Assembly (NCBI GenBank): GCA_036768485.1
Contig: JAVLUZ010000154.1
Coordinates: 43,650,584-43,714,583, forward strand
Length of the DNA stretch: 64,000 bases
Origin: Mermis nigrescens
Taxonomy: Eukaryota; Nematoda; Enoplea; Mermithida; Mermithidae
Reading direction: 5' to 3'
Shown: piece after piece, positions 55,701 through 64,000 of the stretch
Layout: every line of letters starts with the position of its first letter
Position numbering within the stretch: position 1 is the stretch's first letter
Notes under the pieces: generated by a model
What the model was told of the DNA's origin: nothing
What the model saw: only the letters and a program-made list of their open reading frames with translations
Database searches by the model: none
Made by a program: the position numbers and the translations under genes

Positions 55701-56680
55701 GGCAACCTCTTTTTAGAACCAACCAACCTTTTCACAGAAGTAGCCAAACTTTTTTGGGGACTACCATACCTTTTAAGGAACCAGCCAACCTTTTTTGGGA
55801 ACCAACCAACCTTTATAAGGGAGCAGGCAACCTTTTTGGAAACCAGCCAACCTATTTTTGGAAGCAGCCAACCTTTTTTGGGTAACAACTAACCTTTTTT
55901 TGGGAACCGACCAAGCTTTTTAAGGAACCAGCCAATCTTTTTGGGAACCGACCAACCTTTTTAAGGGACCAGCCAATCTTTTTTGGGAACCGACCAACCT
56001 TTTTAGGGGAGCAGGCAACCTCTTTTTAGAACCAACCAACCTTTTCATGGAAGCAGCCAACCTTTTTTGGGTACCGACTAACCTTTTTTGGGAACCGACC
56101 AACCTTTTTAAGGGACCAGCCACCCTTTCTTGGGAACCGACCAACCTTTTTAAGGGAGTAGGCAACCTCTTTTCAGAACCAACCAACCTTTTCATAGAAG
56201 TAGCCAACCTTTTTAAGGAACCAGCCAACTTTTTTTGAACCGACCAACCTTTTCAAGGGAGCAGGCAACCTTTTTTGGGAACCAACCAACCTTTTTAAGG
56301 AACCAGCAAACCTATTTCACGAGCCAGACAACCTTTTGTCAAGAACCAGGCAACCTTGTTTAGGAACCAGACAACTTTTTATTCTAAAAGCAGACTATGT
56401 GCCATTTTTCAGAAAACCAGGGAACCTATTTCAAGAACGAGGCAACTTTAATGAACCGGGCAACCTTCTTTCAGAAACCAGAAAACTTTATTTCCAAAAA
56501 CCAGGCAACTTTTCCTCATGAGCCAGACAATATTTTCTTCAAAAACCAGACCTTTTTCTGAAACCAGTCGGCCTTTTTCAAGAAGCAAGCAACCTTTTCA
56601 GGGAACAGGCAGCCTTTTTTCAGAAACCAGATAACCTCTCAAAAAACAGGTAACATTTTTTAAAATCCAGGCCTATTCTT
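52790..56680 (+). repeat. 3.9-kb 21-bp minisatellite with 1.05-kb higher-order period
   Basis: About 185 variants of a 20-22 bp unit with the core CCAACCTTTTT, flanked by GGGAACCG, GGAACCAG, GGGAGCAGG or GGAAGCAG. Because most units are 21 bp, several frames stay open on both strands (Asn-Gln-Pro-Thr-Phe-Phe-Gly and similar heptads), which is why I do not call proteins. Higher-order copies: the block at 53280 recurs at 54332 and that at 53661 at 54711 (offsets 1052 and 1050 bp); a block at 54121 recurs at 55358 (1237 bp). Units decay after 56290 into GAACCAGGCAACC-like forms. Confidence 0.95.
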
Positions 56681-57650
56681 GACTGTTTTTGAAATAGATG
56701 GGGCACTGCCATCCTTAGGAAAATCCTACATTCGCCACTGATTCAAAAAGTTGCGTAATTTAGTGTAAATGAATAAGTTTGAAAAATTTCTGGTACTTCA
56801 TGCTAGATGTAATTACGGCATAGCTTATATTCAGAAACCTGTAAAATTGAGCTTAAAAGAATTACAAAATGTTTGTAATTTTCTTGCGCTTTGCGCCAAA
56901 TCCAATTTCTGTTTTGCTTATCTTCAGAGAGCTTCAGAATTGAGCTTCAAGGGATAAAATTATAAAAACAGTCAAAATTCAGCAATTCTTTCTCCCTGAA
57001 ATAAAATCCTGGCCAAGGGGCTGTTTAGATGTGAATCATTATTTTTGAATAGATCCACGATTTTTTTCCGAAAAATAGCAAGAAATATTTTCAGCGATGT
57101 CAGAAGTTATGCTCAAACCAGCGACGTTCACAGTCTAAGAAGTTTGCCCTACTATAATTTATTTAATAGTGCTTCTGAAACAAACAAGGATCAAAACAAG
57201 TAGAATTTTTAACATTTCAAGTCGAAATTCAAAGTTTTCGTCGCATTTTTAATATTGGTTTCAGAGTAAGTACTTTGAAAACGTTTAAAGTTTAAATGCT
57301 TAGAATGTCAATAAAGTAATAGTCCGAACTTAAATGTCAAAAATTTTGAAATTTAAGTCTTAATGGCACCCATTTACATCACATATTTTTATTTTTCAAA
57401 TTATGTTGGGCTATTGGAAAATAACGCCGAATCTGTGCTTATTTTTGAGAGAACTGCTCATTTTGTTTGAAGCTAATTTATACTTGAGTAACCCAGCTGT
57501 GTAGCACTAAGCACGGTACACTGCACGTCATCTAATCTCCCGTCTACTGCTCATTTACATATATGTAGAATTTTGCTTAGTAACATTTACGCGTTAAAAT
57601 TAAATAAAATTAAATTATAATTACTGCGACCGACGTTTGTTGCCTCAGTT
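56681..57650. other. Intergenic sequence; GCCACTG repeat end at 56745
   Basis: 56690-56742 ends AATCCTACATTCGCCACTG, a family-D-like right end. 56770-56955 holds CTTGCGCTTTGCGCC, another hairpin motif. The rest is AT-rich with no supported gene. Confidence 0.4.
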
Positions 57651-57655
57651 TAAAC

Positions 57656-58109
57656 CACGGTTTTTTAGTACCTACTGAGCAAAGATTTTTCCCGATGTAC
57701 ATAGACTTTTCGGGACCGTCTTTGTACATATACAAAGATTTTCGGGAAGACAAAAATTGCAAAAAAGGTCTAAAATTCGCAAAAATTTTCGGTGCTTCGT
57801 GCAGAAATGAGTAATTGTGTATTCTACATATATATCTTTATAATGGCAGAAATTGCATTTCAAAAGGAAAAATGTCAAAGTTTTCGGCGCTCCGCGCCGT
57901 TTTAAGACAATTTTTAATGATTTTTGCCCTTAGAGATCCAGAAATTAGCTAAAATACACTACCAAAAGTTCGAACAACTCTTATTACCACACTAAAATCG
58001 ATACTGTACCATATTATAGTACCCAAAAATTTGTGTGTTCAAAATGTACAAAGACTTTCGGGGACTATCTTCGTACATGAACAAATGGACCTTGTACAAA
58101 AAAACACTG
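57656..58109 (-). mobile_element. MITE family C, 454 bp
   Basis: CACGGTTTTTTAGTACC start, ACAAAAAAACACTG end. Flanks GTTTAAAC (57648-57655) / GTTTAACA (58110-58117), 6 of 8. Carries GGCGCTCCGCGCC at 57885 and TTTGTACATATACAAAGA near 57720. Confidence 0.85.
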
Positions 58110-58454
58110 GTTTAACACCTTCGGCCCAGCTTTTTTAGCACAACCCGCATTAGCATTGTTGCTAACTAATATTTTTTTCCATTAGCACAGAATGACTCAC
58201 ATTAGCACGCTCTTTTTTACCTGTATAACACATATGGTGTCAAAAGGTGCATGTTCTTTTGTTTTTCAATCCAGCTGTTTGAGAATGACGTGATATTCTG
58301 GCAGATCAATGGTTTGTTTGTGTTATTGTCAGTACAATTAGATTTGAAGCAATCAAAAAATTCACGCTAAGTCACAATTATTGACTTCTTAATGCTCAGT
58401 GGACACAAAAAGCTGAGACTTTCGTATCTATTACCACATCAGAAATGAAAAGGC

Positions 58455-58665
58455 GGTTGCCCAGGGGCAGATTTAAGGGGGTGGCGGGGGAAAGGCGGCC
58501 GCCCCCAGCCCCATTGGCCAAAAATATTTGGCGAGATAAAGAATGGATATGCAATTTGCAATGATTTTTGGCCATCAGTGACCATAATTTCTCGAATTTT
58601 TCCGGGGCTACGCGCTGGATGATACCTATTGATGACATTTATTTACTTTCTTGGCGACCTGGAAG
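58455..58665 (+). repeat. Family F, 5' part, with a family-D-like edge
   Basis: CAGGGGCAGATTTAAGGGGG edge, CCCCATTGGCC, then GGCGAGATAAAGAATGGATA, TTTTTGGCCATCAGTGACC, and ATTTCTTGGCGACCTGGAAG end. A family-C MITE follows at 58666 and family-F sequence resumes after it near 59115 (CCTGGAATTTTC). Confidence 0.6.
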
Positions 58666-59114
58666 CACGGTTTTGTTTTGTATTCGGCAAAGATTTTTCC
58701 CGGTGAACAAGACTTTTTATGACCGTCTTTGTACATGTATAAAAATTTTTATGAAGACAAAAACTGCAAAAAAAGGTCTGAAATTCGCAAAAATTTTCGG
58801 CGCTTCGCGCCAAAATGAGTAATTGCGTGTCCTATATATCTTTGTAATAACAGAAATCGCATTTCGGAAGGAAAAATGTCAGAATTTTTGGGCGCTTCGC
58901 GCCGTTTTAAGACGATTCTTAATGATTTTTGCCCTCATAAAACCAGGAATTAGCCAAAATGCGCTAACAGAGGTCGAACAACTGTTTTTCCCACACGAAA
59001 GTCGCTACCGTACTATATCATAGTACCCAAAAATTTGTGTGTAAAAAATGTACAAAGAGTTGTTAGGGACCATCTTTGTGCCTGTACAAACGGACCTTGT
59101 ACAGAAAAATACTG
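58666..59114 (-). mobile_element. MITE family C, 449 bp, inserted in family F
   Basis: CACGGTTTTGTTTTGTATTC start, TACAGAAAAATACTG end. Target duplication CCTGGAAG (58658-58665) / CCTGGAAT (59115-59122), 7 of 8. Two intact GGCGCTTCGCGCC hairpins at 58799 and 58892, and GTACATGTATAAAAA near 58731. Confidence 0.9.
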
Positions 59115-59545
59115 CCTGGAATTTTCTGTTCATGTATATAGGTTTCAAAACAATTTTAACAGAAACAGCTATTTTTGCATAGTTTTCTTCTATTTTCAAT
59201 TAAGATTTTCGATGTTTTGCATCAAATGCTATAAATACAGGAAATCAAGCAGTAAATCACGCTTCTAGATGTCTATCCGCCTCAATTTTACAAATTTTCT
59301 GGCGCTTCGCGCCAGATTTTTGTTAAAGTCAAAAAATTTAATGATTTTTTCGCACAAAATTGTCTAAAATTTTAAGTTTTAGAAAAAATATTGCGTCAAA
59401 AGTGATTTTATGTAAAAGTATACAATGCAAAACACTGGAAAAAAACGCTATTTCGCGCGTTAAGGGCAAATTTTTGGACCTATTTTCGACTGTTTTTGGA
59501 AAAGTTGGGATACTGCCCCTTAGGAAAATCCCAGATCCGCCACTG
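59115..59545 (+). repeat. Family F, 3' part, ending in a GCCACTG tail
   Basis: TTGCATCAAATGCTATAAATAC, TCACGCTTCTAGATGTC, GGCGCTTCGCGCC at 59300, TTTTTCGCACAAAATTGTC, CCTATTTTCGACTGTTTTTGG, GATCCGCCACTGC end. The same order is seen at 63240-63905. Confidence 0.6.
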
Positions 59546-60085
59546 CAGTTGCCATATACTAATTTAATTTGACAACAGACGCTACTGCGCTTTCTGTATG
59601 AATTGAATGATAAGTAAACAAACATTAGGAAGCTAATTTTGTTTTCAATGAGCAGAAAACAATGCGAAGTTGTCAGAAAGTAAATTATTTTGTGCTGGAA
59701 ACCTTTAAACAAATAGACGAGGAAAATGCATAACCATTTAGATTACAAGAAGATTGACTGTGGAGTGTTTAAATCGTGCAGTTGGGGCTAAATAAACAGT
59801 AAATATAATACTCAGCGTTGAGCGCCAAAAATTTCTTGGGATTTTTGCTGAAAAATACGTTAAAAAAGCATAAAAATTACTACACTTTTGCCTAAAACGG
59901 ACTTTGTATCCGTGTGGTGTTAAAAACCGTGCTCCAACCAATTTTTCGCTTTCCGTTTGCTGGAGGCCAGGAATCGAAAAACAGCAGAAGCCAGAGCCAG
60001 AACCAGAGCTCCGGTCGATCCCTAATAAACATTGACAAAAATTTACGAATTCATCAGGGTCCAGTTTCGACCTTACGACCATACG
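59546..60085. other. Intergenic sequence, nothing recognised
   Basis: Frames of 60-125 codons on the minus strand have AT-driven composition and no motif. A CAGAAGCCAGAGCCAGAACC run at about 59984 is low complexity. Confidence 0.4.
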
Positions 60086-60089
60086 TGGG

Positions 60090-60310
60090 CAGCAAGAAAA
60101 TTCTGGGGGGTGCAAGATTTTTTGAAGGTCGAAATATGGTCTTAAAAATGGTGGTATGGCGATAAAGACACCCTTTTTCGACGTTTCTCATCGAGCACTA
60201 TCCATTGGCATCAAAAAATTGCGAAAAAAACGAAAAAAGATTTCAAAAATCGAATTCTGGGGTATGTTTCTCGGGGGGGGGAGGGGGTGCATTTCCCCCT
60301 CGCCCAGGTG
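60090..60310 (+). repeat. Dispersed repeat family G
   Basis: CAGCAAGAAAATTCTGGGGG start, GGTGGTATGGCGATAAAG, CACTATCCATTGGCATC, AATTCTGGGGTATG, then G-rich tail. Flanked 5' by TACGTGGGCAGC as is the 63415 copy. Confidence 0.75.
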
Positions 60311-60654
60311 TGCTTACGACTCACATGTTGAGAAATCAGCCGTGAAGTGAATTTAATCATCGATTTTTATGTCTGACTACGAAATTGAGCATATAATTTT
60401 GATTTATTTGCAATTATTCTGTTTCATTGAACATTTCTTGCAAAGAAGTGCTGAAAAAGATTTTATTATTGCATGTACTAATTTTGTACAATATCCGAGC
60501 AGGCCCTTTTCCAAAACAGACCGCCTTCTCTCCAAAATAAAAATTTTTTGAATTCACAAGTATCTCCCAAAAGAAAAAAGGATAAATTCCTGAATTGCGT
60601 CTAAAACATCGCCAAAACAGGTTTTTGAGGTAATTTTGAGCAAGAAAACGCAAA

Positions 60655-61060
60655 TATTTTAGGCGCTTCGCGCTGAATTTATTGTTTATAGTGTATACAG
60701 TTTTGATCTTCTAAACCGCTCAAAATCACTCAAATTTGAGTTAGACATCGAGAGCATGTCAATTTTTCCGGCGCTTCGCGCAGGATTTGTTGTTCTGGTG
60801 TAGTTTTTATCTTCTAAATTGCTCAAAACCGATCAATTTTAAAATATGATATGAAAAACATGAAGTTTTTTCCGGCGCCTTGCGCCGGATTTATCGGTTA
60901 TCTATAGCTTCTGTCTTCTATTCGATCAAAACTGCTCAAATTTGATTTATGACATGAATGACATAAATTTTATTCCGGCAGCAAGTTTCTGTCTTTAAGC
61001 CCGCTCAAAAAAACTCAAATTTGACTTAGACATGAAAAAGATAATAAATTTTTCAGCACT
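60655..61060 (+). repeat. Family K: ~105-bp tandem units with GGCGC hairpins
   Basis: Units start at hairpins GGCGCTTCGCGCT (60662), GGCGCTTCGCGC (60771) and GGCGCCTTGCGCC (60876), with a decayed fourth near 60977. Each then has ATTTATTGTT, a CTTCTAxxCxGCTCAAAA block and TCAAATTTGA. Spacing is about 105-110 bp. Inverse of 44870-45200. Confidence 0.8.
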
Positions 61061-61066
61061 CTACAC

Positions 61067-61504
61067 CAGTGTTTTTTTTGTACAAGGTCCGTTTGTACAT
61101 GTACTCATACAAAGATGGTTCCTAAAAGTCTTTGTACATTTTGCACACACAAATTTTTGGGTACTATAATATGGTACAGTAGCGATTTTAGTGTGGCAAA
61201 AACAGAGTTATTCAACCTTTTGTAATGTGTTTTAGCTCATTTCTGGGTTTCTGAGGGCAAAAATCACTAATAATCGTCTCGAAACGGCGAAATTTGATAT
61301 TTTTCCTTTCAAAATGCAATTTCTGCCATTATAAAGATGAACACACAATTACTCATTTTGGCGCGGAGCGCCAAAAATTTTTGCGAATTTTAGACCTATT
61401 TTGCAATTTTTGTCTTCCCGAAAATCTTTGTACGTGTACAAAGACGGTCCCCAAAAGTCTTTGTACACCGGGAAAAATCTTTACCGAATACAAAAAAAAC
61501 CGTG
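61067..61504 (+). mobile_element. MITE family C, 438 bp, reference orientation
   Basis: CAGTGTTTTTTTTGTACAAG start, AATACAAAAAAAACCGTG end. In order: GTTTGTACATGTACTCATAC, GTCTTTGTACATTTTGCACA, GGTACTATAATATGGTACAG, GGCGCGGAGCGCC (61360), GTACGTGTACAAAGACGG, TTTGTACACCGGGAAAAATC. Flanks CTCTACAC and CTGCACC support a shifted 7-of-8 duplication. No coding capacity. Confidence 0.8.
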
Positions 61505-61639
61505 CAGTCTGCACCGAATTATCCATTTCCTGTTTTGTTTTTTTAGCAAAACACAAACATTAAATACAAGGTCAAAAGTTAAGAAATTGTTTGTCGATGG
61601 AATAGTAAGAAATCACTTGTACAGATAGTTTAAACGATA

Positions 61640-61845
61640 GAGATTTGTTTTGTATGAGAATAAAATGAAGTGAAAATTTTTTGAAATTTTCAAACAGTTT
61701 TTCTTCGCCATTGTGTAGAGCTCACCAAGATACGGGAAAAATGCCTTTATTTTAGCCCATCTCCAAATAATTCTCGAGATATCTGACTTCAAAATTTCCG
61801 CCCCCCCCCCGAAATAAAATCCTGAATATGGACCAGTATCCGAGT
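61640..61845 (-). repeat. Edge block associated with family K
   Basis: TTTTCTTCGCCATTGTGTAG, CTCACCAAGATACGGG, TCTCGAGATATCTGAC and a C-run ending CGAAATAAAATCCTG. Inverse of 44570-44700, and related to 36160-36310 and 51720-51860. Confidence 0.5.
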
Positions 61846-61854
61846 ATCGAAAAA

Positions 61855-62460
61855 TTAGGCAACCTTTTTTGAAAAGTGACCAACCAACCTAAAAATTGGA
61901 TGCCGCAACGGGGCGAAGCTCTGACCATTGCCCAGGTATGGCTCTGCAGATATTATTCATTTTCAATATTGTTTTTGTTAGCAATGTTCGCAAAGCTCAC
62001 ATGGGCAACAGCCCATCCCAGCCCGTCAGTGGCGATGCCAGGATTTTCCAAAGGGGGGCTGTACCCCTATGGGGGGCGGAACCCTGACTTGGGCGGAAAA
62101 ATTAGCTGTTTTAACCCAAAAATCGCTAAAAATCGCTCAAAAATTCTTAATTTTGCGCACTATTTTGGGCCATTGGGGGGGCGGCGGCCGTCCCCGCCCC
62201 CCCTAAATCCACCCCTGCAGCCCGTTTATGGGACGGGCTAACACGAAAGCTGGACGGGCTGAAGGGTCCATATGGATGGGCTAATTCTGAAAAACATGTG
62301 ACAAAACAGTGGTATATCAAACAGAATTGTCTTTTTTAATCCATTTGAGGTCCAAACAGGGACCAACCAACCTTTGAGGGCCCATGGTTGGACGGGCTGA
62401 AACTTTAGTTATTGCCCATGTATGCTGGGCAATGCCCCATGTTACCTCTAACGAACAACG
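61855..62460 (+). repeat. Family E with satellite-like stubs, split by a MITE
   Basis: Before it, GGCAACCTTTTTTGAAAAG and GACCAACCAACC (61858-61890); after it, GGACCAACCAACCTTTGAGG (62358-62380). Both look like single units of the 52.8-56.7 kb satellite. Family-E words GCAACGGGGCGAAGC, CAGCCCGT, GACGGGCTAACACGAAAGC and GGACGGGCTGAAGG surround the MITE at 62027-62217. Confidence 0.65.
62027..62217 (+). mobile_element. MITE family D, 191 bp, perfect 8-bp target duplication
   Basis: CAGCCCGT on both sides (62019-62026 and 62218-62225). CAGTGGCGATGCCAGGATTT start; AAATCCACCCCTG end. Inserted into family E, whose uninterrupted form at 24020-24290 confirms the empty site. Confidence 0.96.
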
Positions 62461-62474
62461 GGCCAAATTGTCCC

Positions 62475-62639
62475 CAGGCACGTATCTCTGGGGGAGGAGG
62501 GGGAGGGGGTTAGGTCGGACCCCCCAAAACTCAGAAAAATCGAAAAAATATGACTTTTTAAACGTTATTTTGTGCCTGTTTGGGCTTGGTCCCCCCAAAA
62601 ATTGATGCCCCCTAAAATAGGAGGCCAGCTATGTGCCTG
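62475..62639 (+). mobile_element. MITE family H, 165 bp, perfect 8-bp target duplication
   Basis: ATTGTCCC on both sides (62467-62474 and 62640-62647). CAGGCACGTATCTCTGGG start, CAGCTATGTGCCTG end. Confidence 0.95.
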
Positions 62640-62647
62640 ATTGTCCC

Positions 62648-62989
62648 TGGGTTAGAGCAGTGACGGATCTTGGGTTTTAGTCAGCGATAGCGTTTCGTTT
62701 CTTAGGTTCCCGCCACCAATATTCAGCCTTTAACAATAATTTAATGATACTTATATTGTAAATTGAATTCCCTTCAAAACAGTACAAGCATTATATTAAT
62801 AGCATTTAGCCTGAACGCTACAAGGGGGAACAAAAGGTTATTTGGCACCCTGTACACATTATTTTTCTTGTTGCGCTCGGCCAGTGGCGGATTCAGGATT
62901 TTCTGACAGGAGGGGGCCGGGCAAAACCCGAAATTTTCTCAATAGTGTAAAAATTGTCCAGAAAAATCTCTTCATTATGCAAAGGTATC
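62648..62989. other. Intergenic with a solo family-D left end
   Basis: CAGTGGCGGATTCAGGATTT at about 62882 starts like family D or a relative but departs within 40 bp. Nothing else recognised. Confidence 0.45.
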
Positions 62990-63410
62990 GGTTTTTTCGT
63001 CTTCTGGTAGACAGATCCATTTGTGATACACAAAACTTCCCTTTATTGGCCAAGCATGGTTGGCGAGATAAAGAATAGATATGTGATTTCCAATGATTTT
63101 TGGCCGTAGCGACCATAATTTCTCAAATTTTTCCGGTGTTTTGCGTCGGATACAACTAATTAATGTCATCTATTTTCTTGATGACCTGAAAGCCATTTTT
63201 GCTCATGCCAAGGGTTTAAAACCAATTTCAGCAGCAGTAACAGCTATTTCAGCATAGTTTTCTTCTATTTTCAATCAAAAATTTTTGTAGTTTTGCGTCA
63301 AATGCTACAAATACAGGAAATCGAGCAGTAAATCGAGCTTCTAAACGTCCTTCCGCATAAATTTCGCAAATTTTTCCGGCGCTTTGCACCCGATTTTAGC
63401 TATAGTCAAA
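62990..63410 (+). repeat. Dispersed repeat family F
   Basis: GGCGAGATAAAGAATAGATA, TTTTTGGCCGTAGCGACC, TTTTGCGTCGGATACAAC, CTTGATGACCTGAAAGCC, then TGCGTCAAATGCTACAAATA and GGCGCTTTGCACCC at 63378. The copy lacks the MITE that interrupts the 58.5-kb one. Confidence 0.65.
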
Positions 63411-63414
63411 GCAT

Positions 63415-63680
63415 ACGTGGGCAGCAAGAAAATTCTGGGGGTGTGCAAGATTTTTTTGAAGGTCGAAAAATGGCCTTAAAAATGGTGGTATGGCGATAAA
63501 AACACCATTTTTCGACGTTTCTCATCAAGCACTATCCATTGGCATCAAAAAATTGCGAAAAAGACGAAAAAAATCTTCAAAAATTGAATTCTGGGGGGTA
63601 TTTTGATTTCTGGGGGGGGGTATTTTGGTTTCTGTGGGGGGTGCATACCCCCCAAAACCCTCCCCACGCCCAGGTGTGAG
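63415..63680 (+). repeat. Dispersed repeat family G, inserted in family F
   Basis: TACGTGGGCAGCAAGAAAAT start, through GGTGGTATGGCGATAAAAAC and CACTATCCATTGGCATC, to a GGGGGTATTTTGG end and CCCACGCCCAGG. Family F resumes at about 63680 (TTTTTTGCGCATAAAATTGTC), so G sits inside F here. Confidence 0.7.
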
Positions 63681-64000
63681 TCAAAGAATTTAAATGATTT
63701 TTTGCGCATAAAATTGTCGAAAATCTGAAAGTTTAGCAGAAAATTTTGCTTCAAAATTGGTCCTTAATAAAAGTAGACAATGTAATACACCGAAAAAATT
63801 TCCCTGCATGAAGGGCTAATTTTTAGACCTATTTTTGACTGTTTTTGGAAAAGTTGGGGAACCGCCCCTCCCTCCCTCTCTGGAAAATCCTAGATACGCC
63901 ACTGCCAACAAAATACTAACAAAATTACTGTAAAATTACAAAATTCCTGTTCTGTACATAAAATACTCTGCTGACGTAAAAATAAAGCTTTTAAAACGTT
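63681..64000 (+). repeat. Family F tail and family-I end fragment
   Basis: CCTATTTTTGACTGTTTTTGG near 63827, then a family-D-like end AATCCTAGATACGCCACTG (63887-63905). The last 60 bases carry TTCTGTACATAAAATACTC and TGCTGACGTAAA, matching the 80-bp duplicated unit at 2021-2155 in the same orientation. Confidence 0.5.

Noticed and set aside
53032..56238. Asn-Gln-Pro-Thr-Phe-Phe-Gly heptad frames on plus and Val-Gly-Ser-Gln-Lys-Arg-Leu frames on minus
   Set aside because: Both strands of the 21-bp satellite are open in several frames; starts and stops fall at indels.

Overview
This window looks like non-coding, repeat-dominated nuclear DNA from a metazoan, most likely an invertebrate. The evidence is AT-rich sequence with almost no long conserved reading frames, relics of animal-type mobile elements (a CR1/Jockey-like LINE, a Polinton/Maverick integrase, a Merlin/ISXO2-like zinc ribbon, a tRNA-derived SINE head, many short terminal-inverted-repeat elements with 8-bp target duplications), splice-site-flanked candidate exons, and several kilobase-scale minisatellites. 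I cannot name the species. Nearly all long open frames are period-3-compatible satellites or run through transposon copies, and are not genes.

Layout. 1-2.9 kb: intergenic sequence, a CCCGGTTTC-type inverted-repeat element, an 80-bp duplication and a TGTAAAGTGG minisatellite. 2.9-6.8 kb: an 18-bp G-rich satellite able to form G-quadruplexes. 6.8-7.4 kb: a 200-bp tandem repeat cut by a 100-base assembly gap (7362-7461). 7.5-9.8 kb: diverged tandem repeats carrying GGCGCGAAGCGCC hairpins. 9.85-11.8 kb: a TTGG satellite. 13.2-17.0 kb: broken LINEs on the minus strand with a Merlin-like fragment on plus. 18-23.2 kb: a candidate 3' exon, three inverted-repeat elements nested in one another, and a fourth foldback element beside them. 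25-30 kb: hAT-type MITEs with clean 8-bp target duplications. 31.8-43.2 kb: a candidate plus-strand gene whose exons at 32493, 34099, 35991 and 42845 are phase-compatible, with repeats filling the introns, plus a foldback element with a minisatellite core at 37.0-37.6 kb. 44-47.6 kb: more dispersed families and two minisatellites. 48.0-49.35 kb: a dead Polinton integrase split by a 452-bp insertion that carries a tRNA-like head. 49.4-49.7 kb: trinucleotide repeats. 52.8-56.7 kb: a 21-bp satellite with a ~1.05-kb higher-order period. 57-64 kb: MITEs and hairpin-bearing dispersed repeats.

No operon, defence system or intact transposase is visible. The most interesting signals are structural: a very stable GCGAAGC mini-hairpin motif recurring about 35 times across unrelated repeat families; elements nested inside elements, datable by target duplications; and satellites whose repeat lengths are multiples of three. 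Family letters used below (A, B, C, D, E, F, G, H, J, K) are my own labels for dispersed repeats seen in two or more copies here.
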